A stretch of DNA of 64,000 nucleotides from Psoroptes ovis (lineage: Eukaryota > Arthropoda > Arachnida > Sarcoptiformes > Psoroptidae). Made by a program: the position numbers and the translations under genes. The DNA lies in NCBI GenBank assembly GCA_002943765.1, contig PQWQ01000008.1, positions 1,798,001 through 1,862,000 of the forward strand. Reading direction: 5' to 3'. A model generated the notes under the pieces. The model was not told where the DNA came from and did no database searches. It worked only from the letters and a program-made list of their open reading frames with translations. Below, piece by piece: positions 38,146 through 47,231 of this stretch. Position 1 is the stretch's first letter. Each line of letters starts with the position of its first letter.

Positions 38146-39475
38146 TTTGTATTTGATTGTTGTTTGTAATTTAATTTCAATGATTATGATTCATTCGATG
38201 ATTCAATCGCATACGACGTATATAAGGAACTAATGTATTTGGTATCTTAAATAACACAATAATCCAATAATAACAGTATCTGTATGTGTGAGTATTGATC
38301 AATGAAAATCTCAATAAATTGAAAACATATTGATCAATATATTTGATTGAATTGATTGATAAGACAATCAATAAGCTTATTGATACACAGATGCAACTAT
38401 AGTCACTGTGGATACCGTGATATCTTGACGATTTCTTAAGCGTGGATACCGATGGTCTTGACAATAATTAATCGTAATGATAAATCACAATACATTCGAT
38501 TCTATGACTATTTGGACTTAGTTGATCATAATTTCTTCGAGTCCACCACCTTTCAAGTCAATTTTACAAAAGTCAATTAATTGTTTTGCTGACTGTTGTT
38601 TCGTTGATTGTTGACTGTTGTTGATAAACACGACAATAATCAAACATCTGTTAATATCATAGCAAATGATGATGATGATCACACTGTAAACATCGAAAAA
38701 CGCCCACCAACACAACCACTAATCACACACATACATCAATACACACATAAATAAACACACAAATCACACACATATATCAAATAATTATTGAATTATTAAA
38801 TCATTAAATTACGACGAGCTAAATAATAATACAAACGAACGAATGAACGAATAATACGGTAAATGAATGAATGAATGAATTATTCATTCAACAATAAATC
38901 ACCTAAATTTAGTTCATTCAATTCATTCATTTGATTCATTCAGCTCATTGAGTTCACATTTCATTTCAATTCATCCACTTTGCTTGATCGACTGTCATTG
39001 ATACACATATATTTAGACATTAATATTTATGAATGATTTGTTCAATGATATGACAAGTTGAATGAAACTGAACAATTAACAATCATTATTATTATCATTG
39101 AAACTAAATGAAACTGAATTAGATTTTGAATTTCAAAAATAAATTGAGAGAAACACAAACCTTTTAGAGCAAACATTGATAATAAATGAATGAAGTGCAT
39201 TTGAAAATATTCAATGGGAACCATTTGAAAAATCCAAATGAAAATGAATGTAGTTTCATTGAGTTTCACTGAGTTTCATTTCGATTTGAATTGAATCACA
39301 AATGTTGATGAATGAAATGATGAATGAATGAATGATGATAATTGTGATCGTTATTATTATGGAAAATGGACTAATTTTTGATATTTAGCTTTTCCCTATG
39401 CATTCATGCATTTGTTGATTGTTTATATATTTTGATTCGAAAATTTTGTTGATCAAAAATGAGAGAGAAATTGTT

Positions 39476-39558
39476 TTAGGTTGTCCCATAAGTTCTTACC
39501 GTTTTTTGAATGAAAAAAATATGAAAAAAACGGCAAGAATATATGGGACAACCCAATA
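39476..39558. mobile_element. Family A mariner-like MITE, CCCATAAGTT subtype
   Basis: Arms AGGTTGTCCCATAAGTTCTT and AAGAATATATGGGACAACCC. Very similar in its ATGAAAAAAA core to the copy at 9855-9938. Confidence 0.87.
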
Positions 39559-39767
39559 TTTGTTTGTGTATACACAGCTTTAGCATATGATTGACTAATA
39601 ATAATAACTGTATCTAATATCATCATCATAATTGACAAATAGTCCGGGTATAACCTGTATAAATATTTGAAAAAAGAGAAATTTAGATTTAGATTAATAA
39701 TATCATGGCAAAATCATAACAAACAAGTTGTGGAGAGAAATTGTGTTAAAATGAAACTGAATGAAAA

Positions 39768-39851
39768 TATTAGGTTGTCCGAAAAGTTTCTGTCGATTAT
39801 ATCGTAGAAAATCATGAGAAAATCGGTAAGAACTTATAGGACAACCTAATA
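39768..39851. mobile_element. Family A MITE with chimaeric arms
   Basis: Left arm TTAGGTTGTCCGAAAAGTTT (CCGAAAA subtype), right arm AAGAACTTATAGGACAACCT (derived from the CCCATAAGTT subtype), TA edges. Core GATTATATCGTAGAAAATCA as in 22447-22533. Confidence 0.83.
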
Positions 39852-41064
39852 TTTGAAAAATTCACTTTTGTTTCACCGTAGCCCTTCCACAAGCATTTAA
39901 ACCTTTCAAAAACCTTCAAAAAAACCTTTTACGAACCTTTTGACAAACCTTTTAAACGTTAGATTGGTCGAATACTGATGATATTTGAAGGATATCTGGA
40001 TGATACCTGCGTTCATTGAGGTCCATTTGAGGCCTGGAAAACAGGTAAATTTGAGTAAAAAATTGTATCAAAAATGAAAACTGGCTTAAATCACATACAA
40101 TTTCACTGAATGAGTCTAAATTTAACTGACAGTTATTCACTCGGGAGCTGTTTTGAGCAGCATTTCAATGATTTTATGGAGAGAAAGCTGGCCAAACTTG
40201 CGAAATAAGAGCAAAATATCGCTGGCGTCGTCCATTGAATTCAATTGTTTTAAAGTACACACAAAAATTTGATTCGATTCACTTGTTGCTTGCTTGAAAT
40301 GTTGATTGAATTATTCAAATTATTTCAAATTTCAAGCTTGAAAATGGAGAGAAATTAATGTCATTAAATCTGTGACATTAATTTTGCTCCGAATATCTTC
40401 ACATTCGAATCAAATGTTCAATGTTTAAATATAAACACAGGACATTTACCAAGACATTACGCCGCTATTCGCCGAGCTTCGAGTGGCCATTTTTCCGAAT
40501 GGAAAAAATCTTGATCGATGATCATCGATGGTGGATGTCTGATAATGATACTTGATGGTCATAGATAGCAACCGTTTGAACGGGGACTTCGTCGATCTGT
40601 TGATTGATTGCAACCACTGATGTTATCTTCGATCTGATTTGATTAGGCTTGATTTGATTCGAACATTCGAAACCATTTCGTTTGTTGCTCATGTTATATT
40701 TGATATAGTTGTCACTAGTCATAATCACTGGTCGTAATCATCATTATTTCGGGTGATTATCAAATTGAATAATTAGCATAACAAGCTGTATTAATGCTGA
40801 TCAATGTATAGCTCGATTTGCGCTCGTTTCGCCCGCTGTTTGTGTTGCTATATTTAAATATTTGAATATTTACGAATATTTATGAGTTTAAATGGTTAAA
40901 ATGTCACCGAAATACATACATTTTGATACCATTCGAATTCATTCATATCATTTTAATGCATTCAATTCATTTGATGATAATGATCATCATCAAAATGGAT
41001 GTCACATGTCATTTTATACACTTTTTTTGTGTGTATGAATAGTTCAATATATACCGAGCCGAAT

Positions 41065-41320
41065 CGATGGTGATGGCTCGTTTCTTGGCGAGCTTGGCAA
41101 GCTTAGCAAGCTTTCTTGGCTACAAGCTTGATGGAGGACTTTGAAGGCTGATGGCTTGATGGCAGGCTTTGAAGGCTCGTTTCTCGGTAAACTTCGATGG
41201 TAATGGCTTGGTGACTGGCTTCTTCGGTTAGCTTCGACGGGAGGCTTAGATGATAGGCTTTGATGGCTTGGTGGAAATGGCTTAATGGCGGGCTTCGATG
41301 GTAGGATCGATGCTTTACTT
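41065..41320. repeat. Degenerate GGCTT / GATGG repeat tract
   Basis: Many loosely spaced copies of GGCTTTGATGG, GGCTTGATGG, AAGGCTGATGG and related 10-12 mers, plus AGCTTGGCAAGCTTAGCAAG at the start. GC-rich compared with its flanks; no long open frame. Confidence 0.6.
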
Positions 41321-42269
41321 TGGTTTAATTGTATTAAACTTACGCAGATACGCCAACGACAACTGGATCACGGCAAATTATGCAAGGCGCAGTAAGCTTG
41401 TTATGTTTTTGATTTGATTTCGCCCGTCGTTATTTTGATTTTACCCGTCGTTTGTTTTCATTAAAGCCATTGAAGCTTTGCCATATCATCAGTTTTATTA
41501 CCAGCAAGTTACTAGGATACAAAATAGAAAATCAACTGATTTAAAACATGAAAAAAATTAACGAGAATTCGATGATTACATTTAACATATGTAAACATAA
41601 AAACATTTAGACATTTTCCTGGAGCCAAACAAACGAAATTCCGGTCAAAATCCACCGGATTTGATGCGAATTGATCGAAATTGTTTGTGATTTATCAAAA
41701 TTTTCAAAACAAAAACAAAGAATCGAATCCCAAACAAAGGATATTTCGAGCGCTCAAAAAATACGGGTCCGTTCATATACTACGCGACGCAATTTTTTTC
41801 TGTTTTATTTGTTGACATTTCAAAAATTTGAAAAAATTTGAAAAAAAAATCTAAGGCTATAGTCTTTGGAAATTTTTGCAAAAATTCACAAAAATCATAG
41901 AATATACATACATCGCCATCTTTTTTCGAAAAAATCAAACAAATTTAAGGCTATAGTCTTTGAAAATTTTTGAAAAAAAAAAAATTTATTGCCACAATTG
42001 AAGCCTTTTACAAGCATTGAATACAATTTGAAAAATCCTTGAGCTTAAAATTATTCAAGATTATTTGAAATATGAAAACATTGAAAAAATTGAATTAATC
42101 GATTAAATAATCGATTTCAATTAATCGATTATTGAAGATGATTGAAATGAAATGGAATGAATTAATGAATGAATGAACAATGAATCAATGATCGACAATG
42201 ATCGGTAATGAAATTTCAATGGAATCGAAGCCATTTGGGGCTGAATCATTTGAATTACTGATGATGGCC

Positions 42270-43917
42270 TTAACCGAATTTATGTGTACGTTCATGTATG
42301 ATCATACTGTATAGTCTTGCCGTTGCATAATTACAATTGATCCATTTACAGCGGAATGGTTTTTCGCCCGTATGTTTACGTTTATGTTCAACAAGCTGCT
42401 CAATGAACAGTCAATTATCATTACTGGTTAACGCAAATATCATTAAGGTCTTACCTTATGATATGCGACCAACGAAACATTACAATCAGGCCAATCACAT
42501 TTAAAACGATTCATCGAAAGCAGGTTGGATGATTTATCAATTTTAATATGGCCACCATTATGTCGTTTATGGTTATGGCGTTTGACGACACCATTGTAGA
42601 AGCTACCGAAACTGCAACCATCCCAACCACATTTGTACCAGATGCGTCCTTTGGGGTCATCATCGCCATTATCGTCATCACCAGCGGCCGCATCTTGGTC
42701 ACCATCACCGATGGAATCATTTGAAGCACCATTTGAGTCGCTGTCCGCAGAATCGCTGGTCGAATCATGAAAAGTGTCGGCCGTCATCGAATCATCCAAC
42801 AAAACGTTCGATTTATGATCGATTTCACCTGTTGGTGATATATGACCAGTTGGGGGGAGGGGGAAGGAACGCAATTAATTTTAATTCGAATTTCGAATTC
42901 TTTGAAATACAGTGATTTAAGTTTTAATTCGTAGTTTTAAAGTTCTATTTCGTAATTTCAGTGTTGCAAATTACATTGAAAACTACGAAATTCAATTTTA
43001 AAACTACGAATTAAAACTTTGAATCACTGTACTTTGAAATACTTGCCGAGCATATCATTCGATTGTTGTTGAAGCCTACAACCTATTATTCCATCATTAT
43101 CATTGTCATTCGAATTGACAGCCGTGGTCAAATTGTCAGCTGTTTTCAAAGGGTGTTGATGCTCACCAGCTGCTGCCATCGTACCACTATCAACACTAAA
43201 CAAATAATTTGATTGGTCAAAATAGTCGCTCGAGAAATTGTCAATCATTGATTGATTGGTCATTGGCTCATAAGGTGGCAACCCTTGATGTTCTTGTTGT
43301 TGCAGTTGTAGCTGATGACATTTGTAGCTGTCATCATACACATTACTGGTCATAAATTCATCAATCATCGGTTGGTCAGATGTCACGGGGATTGATTGAT
43401 CATTCGATGTTGATGATTGGTGATAATAATAATAATAATAATTCGAATCGGCAAATTGGCCACCATGATCGTAACTGATCATGTTCGATTGTTCGGCGAT
43501 GGTTCGGTCATCGAATAGGGTCGTGATCATCGATTGTTGCTGACCATCAATCGATTGTTGTTGATCAACGATCGATTGATCATATGTATAGGTTTCGGCC
43601 GTGAACGAGCAGCCGGCAGTGGACGCTAGGTAAGACGCATCATACTGGTCAACAATGGTGGCCGCAAATGACGTCGATGATGAATCATCGATTGTTGATG
43701 ATAATTGTTGAATATTCGAATCGATAATCGATATTTGATCGTAGTAATAGGTCAAATCTAATTGTTGCTGTTGCTGTTGATGATCAGCTTGAAGATGTTT
43801 AAGCAATTCTTTGAATAAAGTGTAGCCATTCGTGTATTCTTGGAGTAGTAACTGCAGCAACAGCTGCGGCTGCTGCTGCGGCAGCTGTTGCGGCATCAGA
43901 TTCGAATTGGATTCCAT
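42270..43917 (-). CDS. C2H2 zinc-finger protein, three C-terminal fingers, Gln/Ser/Tyr-rich N-terminus
   Basis: Probable nuclear DNA-binding factor. Exons on the minus strand: 43917-43080 (donor inferred), 42828-42455, 42395-42270; 445 aa. The N-terminal 280 residues are rich in Gln, Ser, Asp and Tyr with no recognised fold. An acidic linker precedes three fingers with a four-residue spacer between the cysteines: YKCGWDGCSFGSFYNGVVKRH, FKCDWPDCNV..EHKRKH (split between exons 2 and 3) and FRCKWINCNYATARLYSMII, joined in part by a TGEKPFRC linker. The exon 2 acceptor ACCAACAG, after a strong C/T tract, is the only one possible in its open frame and needs a phase 1 donor; T|GTAGGC at 43080 fits, though G|GTTGTA three bases earlier also fits. 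Intron 1 contains a family B element. Orthologue not recognised. Confidence 0.78.
42908..43031. mobile_element. Family B palindromic Tc1-like MITE, TACAGTGATT variant, zinc-finger gene intron 1
   Basis: Begins TACAGTGATTTAAG and ends CTTTGAATCACTGTA. Arms AGTTTTAATTCGTAGTTTTA / TAAAACTACGAATTAAAACT. CAGTG-type ends are closer to classic Tc1 termini than the CAGGG of the other copies. Confidence 0.85.
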
Positions 43918-44115
43918 TCGAAAATTTCACCATTCAAACGATATGGATGTGGTGTATGGATTGATTAACGCCAAGTGACAAGTGGCCACAAATAATGTTT
44001 CTAAATTAAGAAGTTTCCATTAATCAAAACGTTATACACACGAGGAAACATTCAAAGACGTGTTATCGAATGTCTTTGATTTTGTTCATGAACGTAAGAA
44101 ACGTTTGCACGTATT

Positions 44116-44201
44116 TATTTGGGTTGTCCCATAAGTTCTTGCCGTTTTTTATAATTTTTATTCATTCGAAAAATGGCAAGAACTTATCGGACAACCTAAT
44201 A
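44116..44201. mobile_element. Family A MITE, CCCATAAGTT subtype with one substituted arm
   Basis: Left arm GGGTTGTCCCATAAGTTCTT, right arm AAGAACTTATCGGACAACCT. The right arm carries CGG as in the CCGAAAA subtype within an otherwise CCCATAAGTT-type arm. Confidence 0.83.
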
Positions 44202-44323
44202 GCAACTGTTGTTGTTGTTGTTGTTGTTACATCGATCTTTAGATCTTAAATTATCGATCGATTCGAATTGAAGCAGCAGCTTTGAATGATCTGCGAGCAT
44301 TGAAATCGAATGGAGCCTAAATG

Positions 44324-44409
44324 TATTAGGTTGTCCGAAAAGTTTATTCGGCTTAATCAGGAGAGTTGTTCAAGAAAATTGGCAAGAACTTTTCGGACAG
44401 CCTGAATGT
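44324..44409. mobile_element. Family A mariner-like MITE, CGGCTTAATC-core subtype
   Basis: Arms TTAGGTTGTCCGAAAAGTTT and GAACTTTTCGGACAGCCTGA, core CGGCTTAATCAGGAGAGTTG. Lies about 165 bp upstream of the phosphatase start codon. Confidence 0.84.
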
Positions 44410-44523
44410 AACAAGGAAAATTCAATTGATTTGATTCGAAATTGAACATGTTCAATTCGAAAATCGAATCGAATTAAACGTAATTAAATTTAATCCGGTT
44501 TCGAATGTTTTTGATTGCTTAAA

Positions 44524-44619
44524 ATGGCTCGAAACAGGGTCTATGATGATGGTGGCCAATCAACCAAACCATCATGGCCAACAATACGCAAGGTTTTCAA
44601 GGTCTACGAGAATTCGTAA
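44524..44619 (+). other. Possible upstream ORF overlapping the phosphatase start
   Basis: AAAATGGCTCGAAACAGG opens a 31-codon frame that ends in TAA 43 bases beyond the phosphatase ATG, in a different frame. If the transcript starts upstream of it, it could lower translation of the main frame. Transcription start unknown. Confidence 0.35.
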
Positions 44620-47036
44620 TCGATTCATCGAACATCGATAAACAACTTCGAAAAGCTCCAAGATTATTCGATTGTTACGCGTTTTTAATTCATTGTGGCC
44701 ACCACAATCGAATCGCAACGTTAAAGCAGCAATTTTCTGATGAGACTATAGTTCGATGGTTACCATTTATTCGGTTGGCCAAACTGTCTCGAATCCGAGA
44801 TTATCGTTATACGGATTTATCGGTGAATGGTGCTTTGGCCATTCTGTGTGGTGACAACGACCCCGAAAAAATGGCCACATTACGCGAGCGGCCACCATTC
44901 GATCAGTGTCATTTGCTGCAAATTCACCGTCTACAATCACCGTTGACATTGAAATTTATTCAACGTTTTACGTATTACATTCCACTAGGTGGCGTCAAAT
45001 CTAACTTTGATTGCTGCCAAAATAGCCGACAAATCGAATGGATTGAAATGGATCAAATATTGAACAATCAACTCCAAGGTTTATGGGGTCCAGAATTACA
45101 GCAATTTTGCCGAGAAATTTCCCAGAAATCTTGCGGGGAAATTCCACAACGCATACAAGAGTATAGCCTTGAAAAAGCTTATTATTTTCTCCCTAGGAAA
45201 TCACCACGTAATTGTGAAGAATCACTGTTAACTGCAGCCAATTTAAATGAAAAAGATATTGAAAGATTATACATGGATTATGTTGAACATTGTTATCCAA
45301 GCTCGTATCAAACATTTGAATCATTTTCAGCGTATATGATACAAAAATACAATTTTACAACCTCGAATGATCATCGATTATATCAATTATTTCAAGCATT
45401 TTGTCAAAATAATCGTGATTATTTGACATTTCATGAACTATTGATTGGTTTAACATTGATTGAGCCATCAACACTGCATGATGAATATCGTTGTCAATTC
45501 ATTTACCGGTATTATAGCCATGATCAATCATGGATGACAATCGATGAGCTACGTTCGATGATAATCGATATTAATTCAATGAACGATTGCCCACAATCGA
45601 TTATCGAACAGAAATTGCTCGAATCTCTTCGACAGCTAAAATTGACGACGATCAACAATGATCAACAGGTGATTGGTCGTAATGATTTCATTCAAGCCAT
45701 AGGGTCACATCGTATCCGCGGTACATCGAAGCTATGTCGTTCAACTAAATCCTTATTCGAACAGCTGACACGTTCGATGGCAGTGAAAGCGATTCGAAAA
45801 TCAAATATCGATTTCCATTATGAATCGATTGTCGCTGATGATCAAGTATCGATTTGCGATCAGTGTCGCTTATGTAAACCTCAATATCAGCTGGCAACAC
45901 ATTCGGTACATTTGGACCGCCAAAATGGACAAATATTGGCCATCGATCGAGCCGAATCGATGCAGAAATCGAAAGAAACTCCACCGAACGAGCTTTCGGC
46001 CACCGAATATTCGATTGAATTTCAATTCAATCATCAATCATCGGTTGCCATCCTGTTGATTCGATTGATACATGAATTTCACCCCTATAAAGGTAGTAAC
46101 CGTCATCCAAAAGGTCTACTACAGGGTAATGCTGAATTACTGTTGAAATTATTGAAAATCCTATGCTTTAATGTTGATAAATTATTAAACGTTGAAGATC
46201 GTTGCGTCACCGTACAATCACCATGTTATGTAATCGGTGATATTCATGGAAATTTGGATGACCTACTGCTAATGGAACAATTACTATGGCCACGATTACT
46301 GTCGCAATCACTTGGTGCTAGCTATCTATTCCTTGGTGATTATGTTGATCGTGGACAATGGTCATTAGAATGTTGCGTGTATTTGTTATCGTTTAAGCTG
46401 CTATGTCCAAATCAAGTAACACTGTTACGTGGTAATCATGAAGTACGTACTCTTCAATTGAATTATACATATCGAAAAGAATTGGTGCATAAATATGGCC
46501 ACCGTATTGGTGATCAAATATGGCAGTTGACGAATAAAATTTTTGATAAATTACCAGTAACAGCCATTATTGATGGCCGTATATTTTGCTGCCATGGTGG
46601 TATACCAAAATCATCGCTTTCAATCGATGATATTCAAAAAATACCGACAAAACTTTATGATCCTGAACATCAATCATCGATAGCATGGGAAATCCTGTGG
46701 TCAGATCCATGTCCGAATCGACAATTTATTGAAATGTGTAATTTTTTCGATATCGATCCCCGTGATACTGATGGTTATTTGACAAATATTAAACGTGGTA
46801 CTGCTTATCAATTCAATGAGTTTGGTCTTGATAATTTTCTACACCAAAATCAGCTGTTAATGATAATACGTGCACATGAGGTGCCATCTAGTGGTTATCA
46901 AATACATTTCAATGGTAAATGTTTGACAATATTTTCATCATCACATTATTGTAATAATCAAAATTATTGTTCAGTTATATTGATTGATCAACACGTGTTG
47001 CGTATTATTACATTAGATACATATAATAAATATTGA
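44574..47036 (+). CDS. PPP-family serine/threonine phosphatase with an N-terminal degenerate EF-hand-like region
   Basis: Single-exon gene, 820 aa. The C-terminal part (about 535-820) has a full set of PPP motifs: GDIHG, GDYVDRG, RGNHE, FCCHGG, LWSDP, RAHEV and a SSSHYC equivalent of SAPNYC, so the two-metal site looks intact. After the GNHE motif the helix (EVRTLQLNYTYRKELVHKYG) is unlike PP1, PP2A or calcineurin. About residues 225-400 contain paired EF-hand-like helices around CQNNRDYLTFHE and YSHDQSWMTIDE. Both loops keep the final Glu but lack the acidic residues at loop positions 1, 3 and 5, so calcium binding is doubtful. The first 220 residues match nothing I recognise. In PPEF/RdgC phosphatases the EF-hands follow the catalytic domain; here the order is reversed. 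The lack of introns contrasts with neighbouring genes and could reflect a retrocopy. Confidence 0.88.
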   Translation: MANNTQGFQGLREFVIDSSNIDKQLRKAPRLFDCYAFLIHCGHHNRIATLKQQFSDETIVRWLPFIRLAKLSRIRDYRYTDLSVNGALAILCGDNDPEKMATLRERPPFDQCHLLQIHRLQSPLTLKFIQRFTYYIPLGGVKSNFDCCQNSRQIEWIEMDQILNNQLQGLWGPELQQFCREISQKSCGEIPQRIQEYSLEKAYYFLPRKSPRNCEESLLTAANLNEKDIERLYMDYVEHCYPSSYQTFESFSAYMIQKYNFTTSNDHRLYQLFQAFCQNNRDYLTFHELLIGLTLIEPSTLHDEYRCQFIYRYYSHDQSWMTIDELRSMIIDINSMNDCPQSIIEQKLLESLRQLKLTTINNDQQVIGRNDFIQAIGSHRIRGTSKLCRSTKSLFEQLTRSMAVKAIRKSNIDFHYESIVADDQVSICDQCRLCKPQYQLATHSVHLDRQNGQILAIDRAESMQKSKETPPNELSATEYSIEFQFNHQSSVAILLIRLIHEFHPYKGSNRHPKGLLQGNAELLLKLLKILCFNVDKLLNVEDRCVTVQSPCYVIGDIHGNLDDLLLMEQLLWPRLLSQSLGASYLFLGDYVDRGQWSLECCVYLLSFKLLCPNQVTLLRGNHEVRTLQLNYTYRKELVHKYGHRIGDQIWQLTNKIFDKLPVTAIIDGRIFCCHGGIPKSSLSIDDIQKIPTKLYDPEHQSSIAWEILWSDPCPNRQFIEMCNFFDIDPRDTDGYLTNIKRGTAYQFNEFGLDNFLHQNQLLMIIRAHEVPSSGYQIHFNGKCLTIFSSSHYCNNQNYCSVILIDQHVLRIITLDTYNKY

Positions 47037-47101
47037 AATATAATGACTAAAATTCCAAATATCGAATAATAATTAAAAATTTAAATTACAAAATCAAAAT
47101 A

Positions 47102-47202
47102 TATTTGAGGTTGTCCGAAAAGTTCATTCGGCTTAATCGTATAGATTTGCCCATTGAAAAGCTCATTGAAAATCGGCCAAAACTTTCCGGACAACCTACT
47201 AT
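47102..47202. mobile_element. Family A mariner-like MITE, CGGCTTAATC-core subtype, slightly expanded
   Basis: Arms GAGGTTGTCCGAAAAGTTCA and CAAAACTTTCCGGACAACCT. The core has a short duplication (CCATTGAAAAGCTCATTGAAAA), making it longer than other copies. It sits in the 195-bp gap between two tail-to-tail genes. Confidence 0.84.
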
Positions 47203-47231
47203 AAAATCAAAATAATTCTATATGTACAGCT

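Larger units (their letters stand above)
38146..42269. other. Intergenic region, no recognisable gene
   Basis: 4.1 kb of AT-rich DNA with two family A elements, a degenerate GGCTT/GATGG repeat tract (about 41065-41320) and a 17-base direct repeat at 41852-41868 and 41946-41962 (TAAGGCTATAGTCTTTG). Open frames are short and low in complexity. Confidence 0.55.
43918..44573. other. Divergent promoter region between zinc-finger and phosphatase genes
   Basis: About 650 bp shared 5' region with two family A elements, at 44116-44201 and 44324-44409, and a GTT microsatellite (about 44206-44228). No TATA box could be assigned. Confidence 0.5.

Noticed and set aside
45745..45984. Antisense open frames within the phosphatase, TONSL and cyclase genes
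   Set aside because: They are shadows on the opposite strand of strongly coding exons and show no similarity to known proteins.
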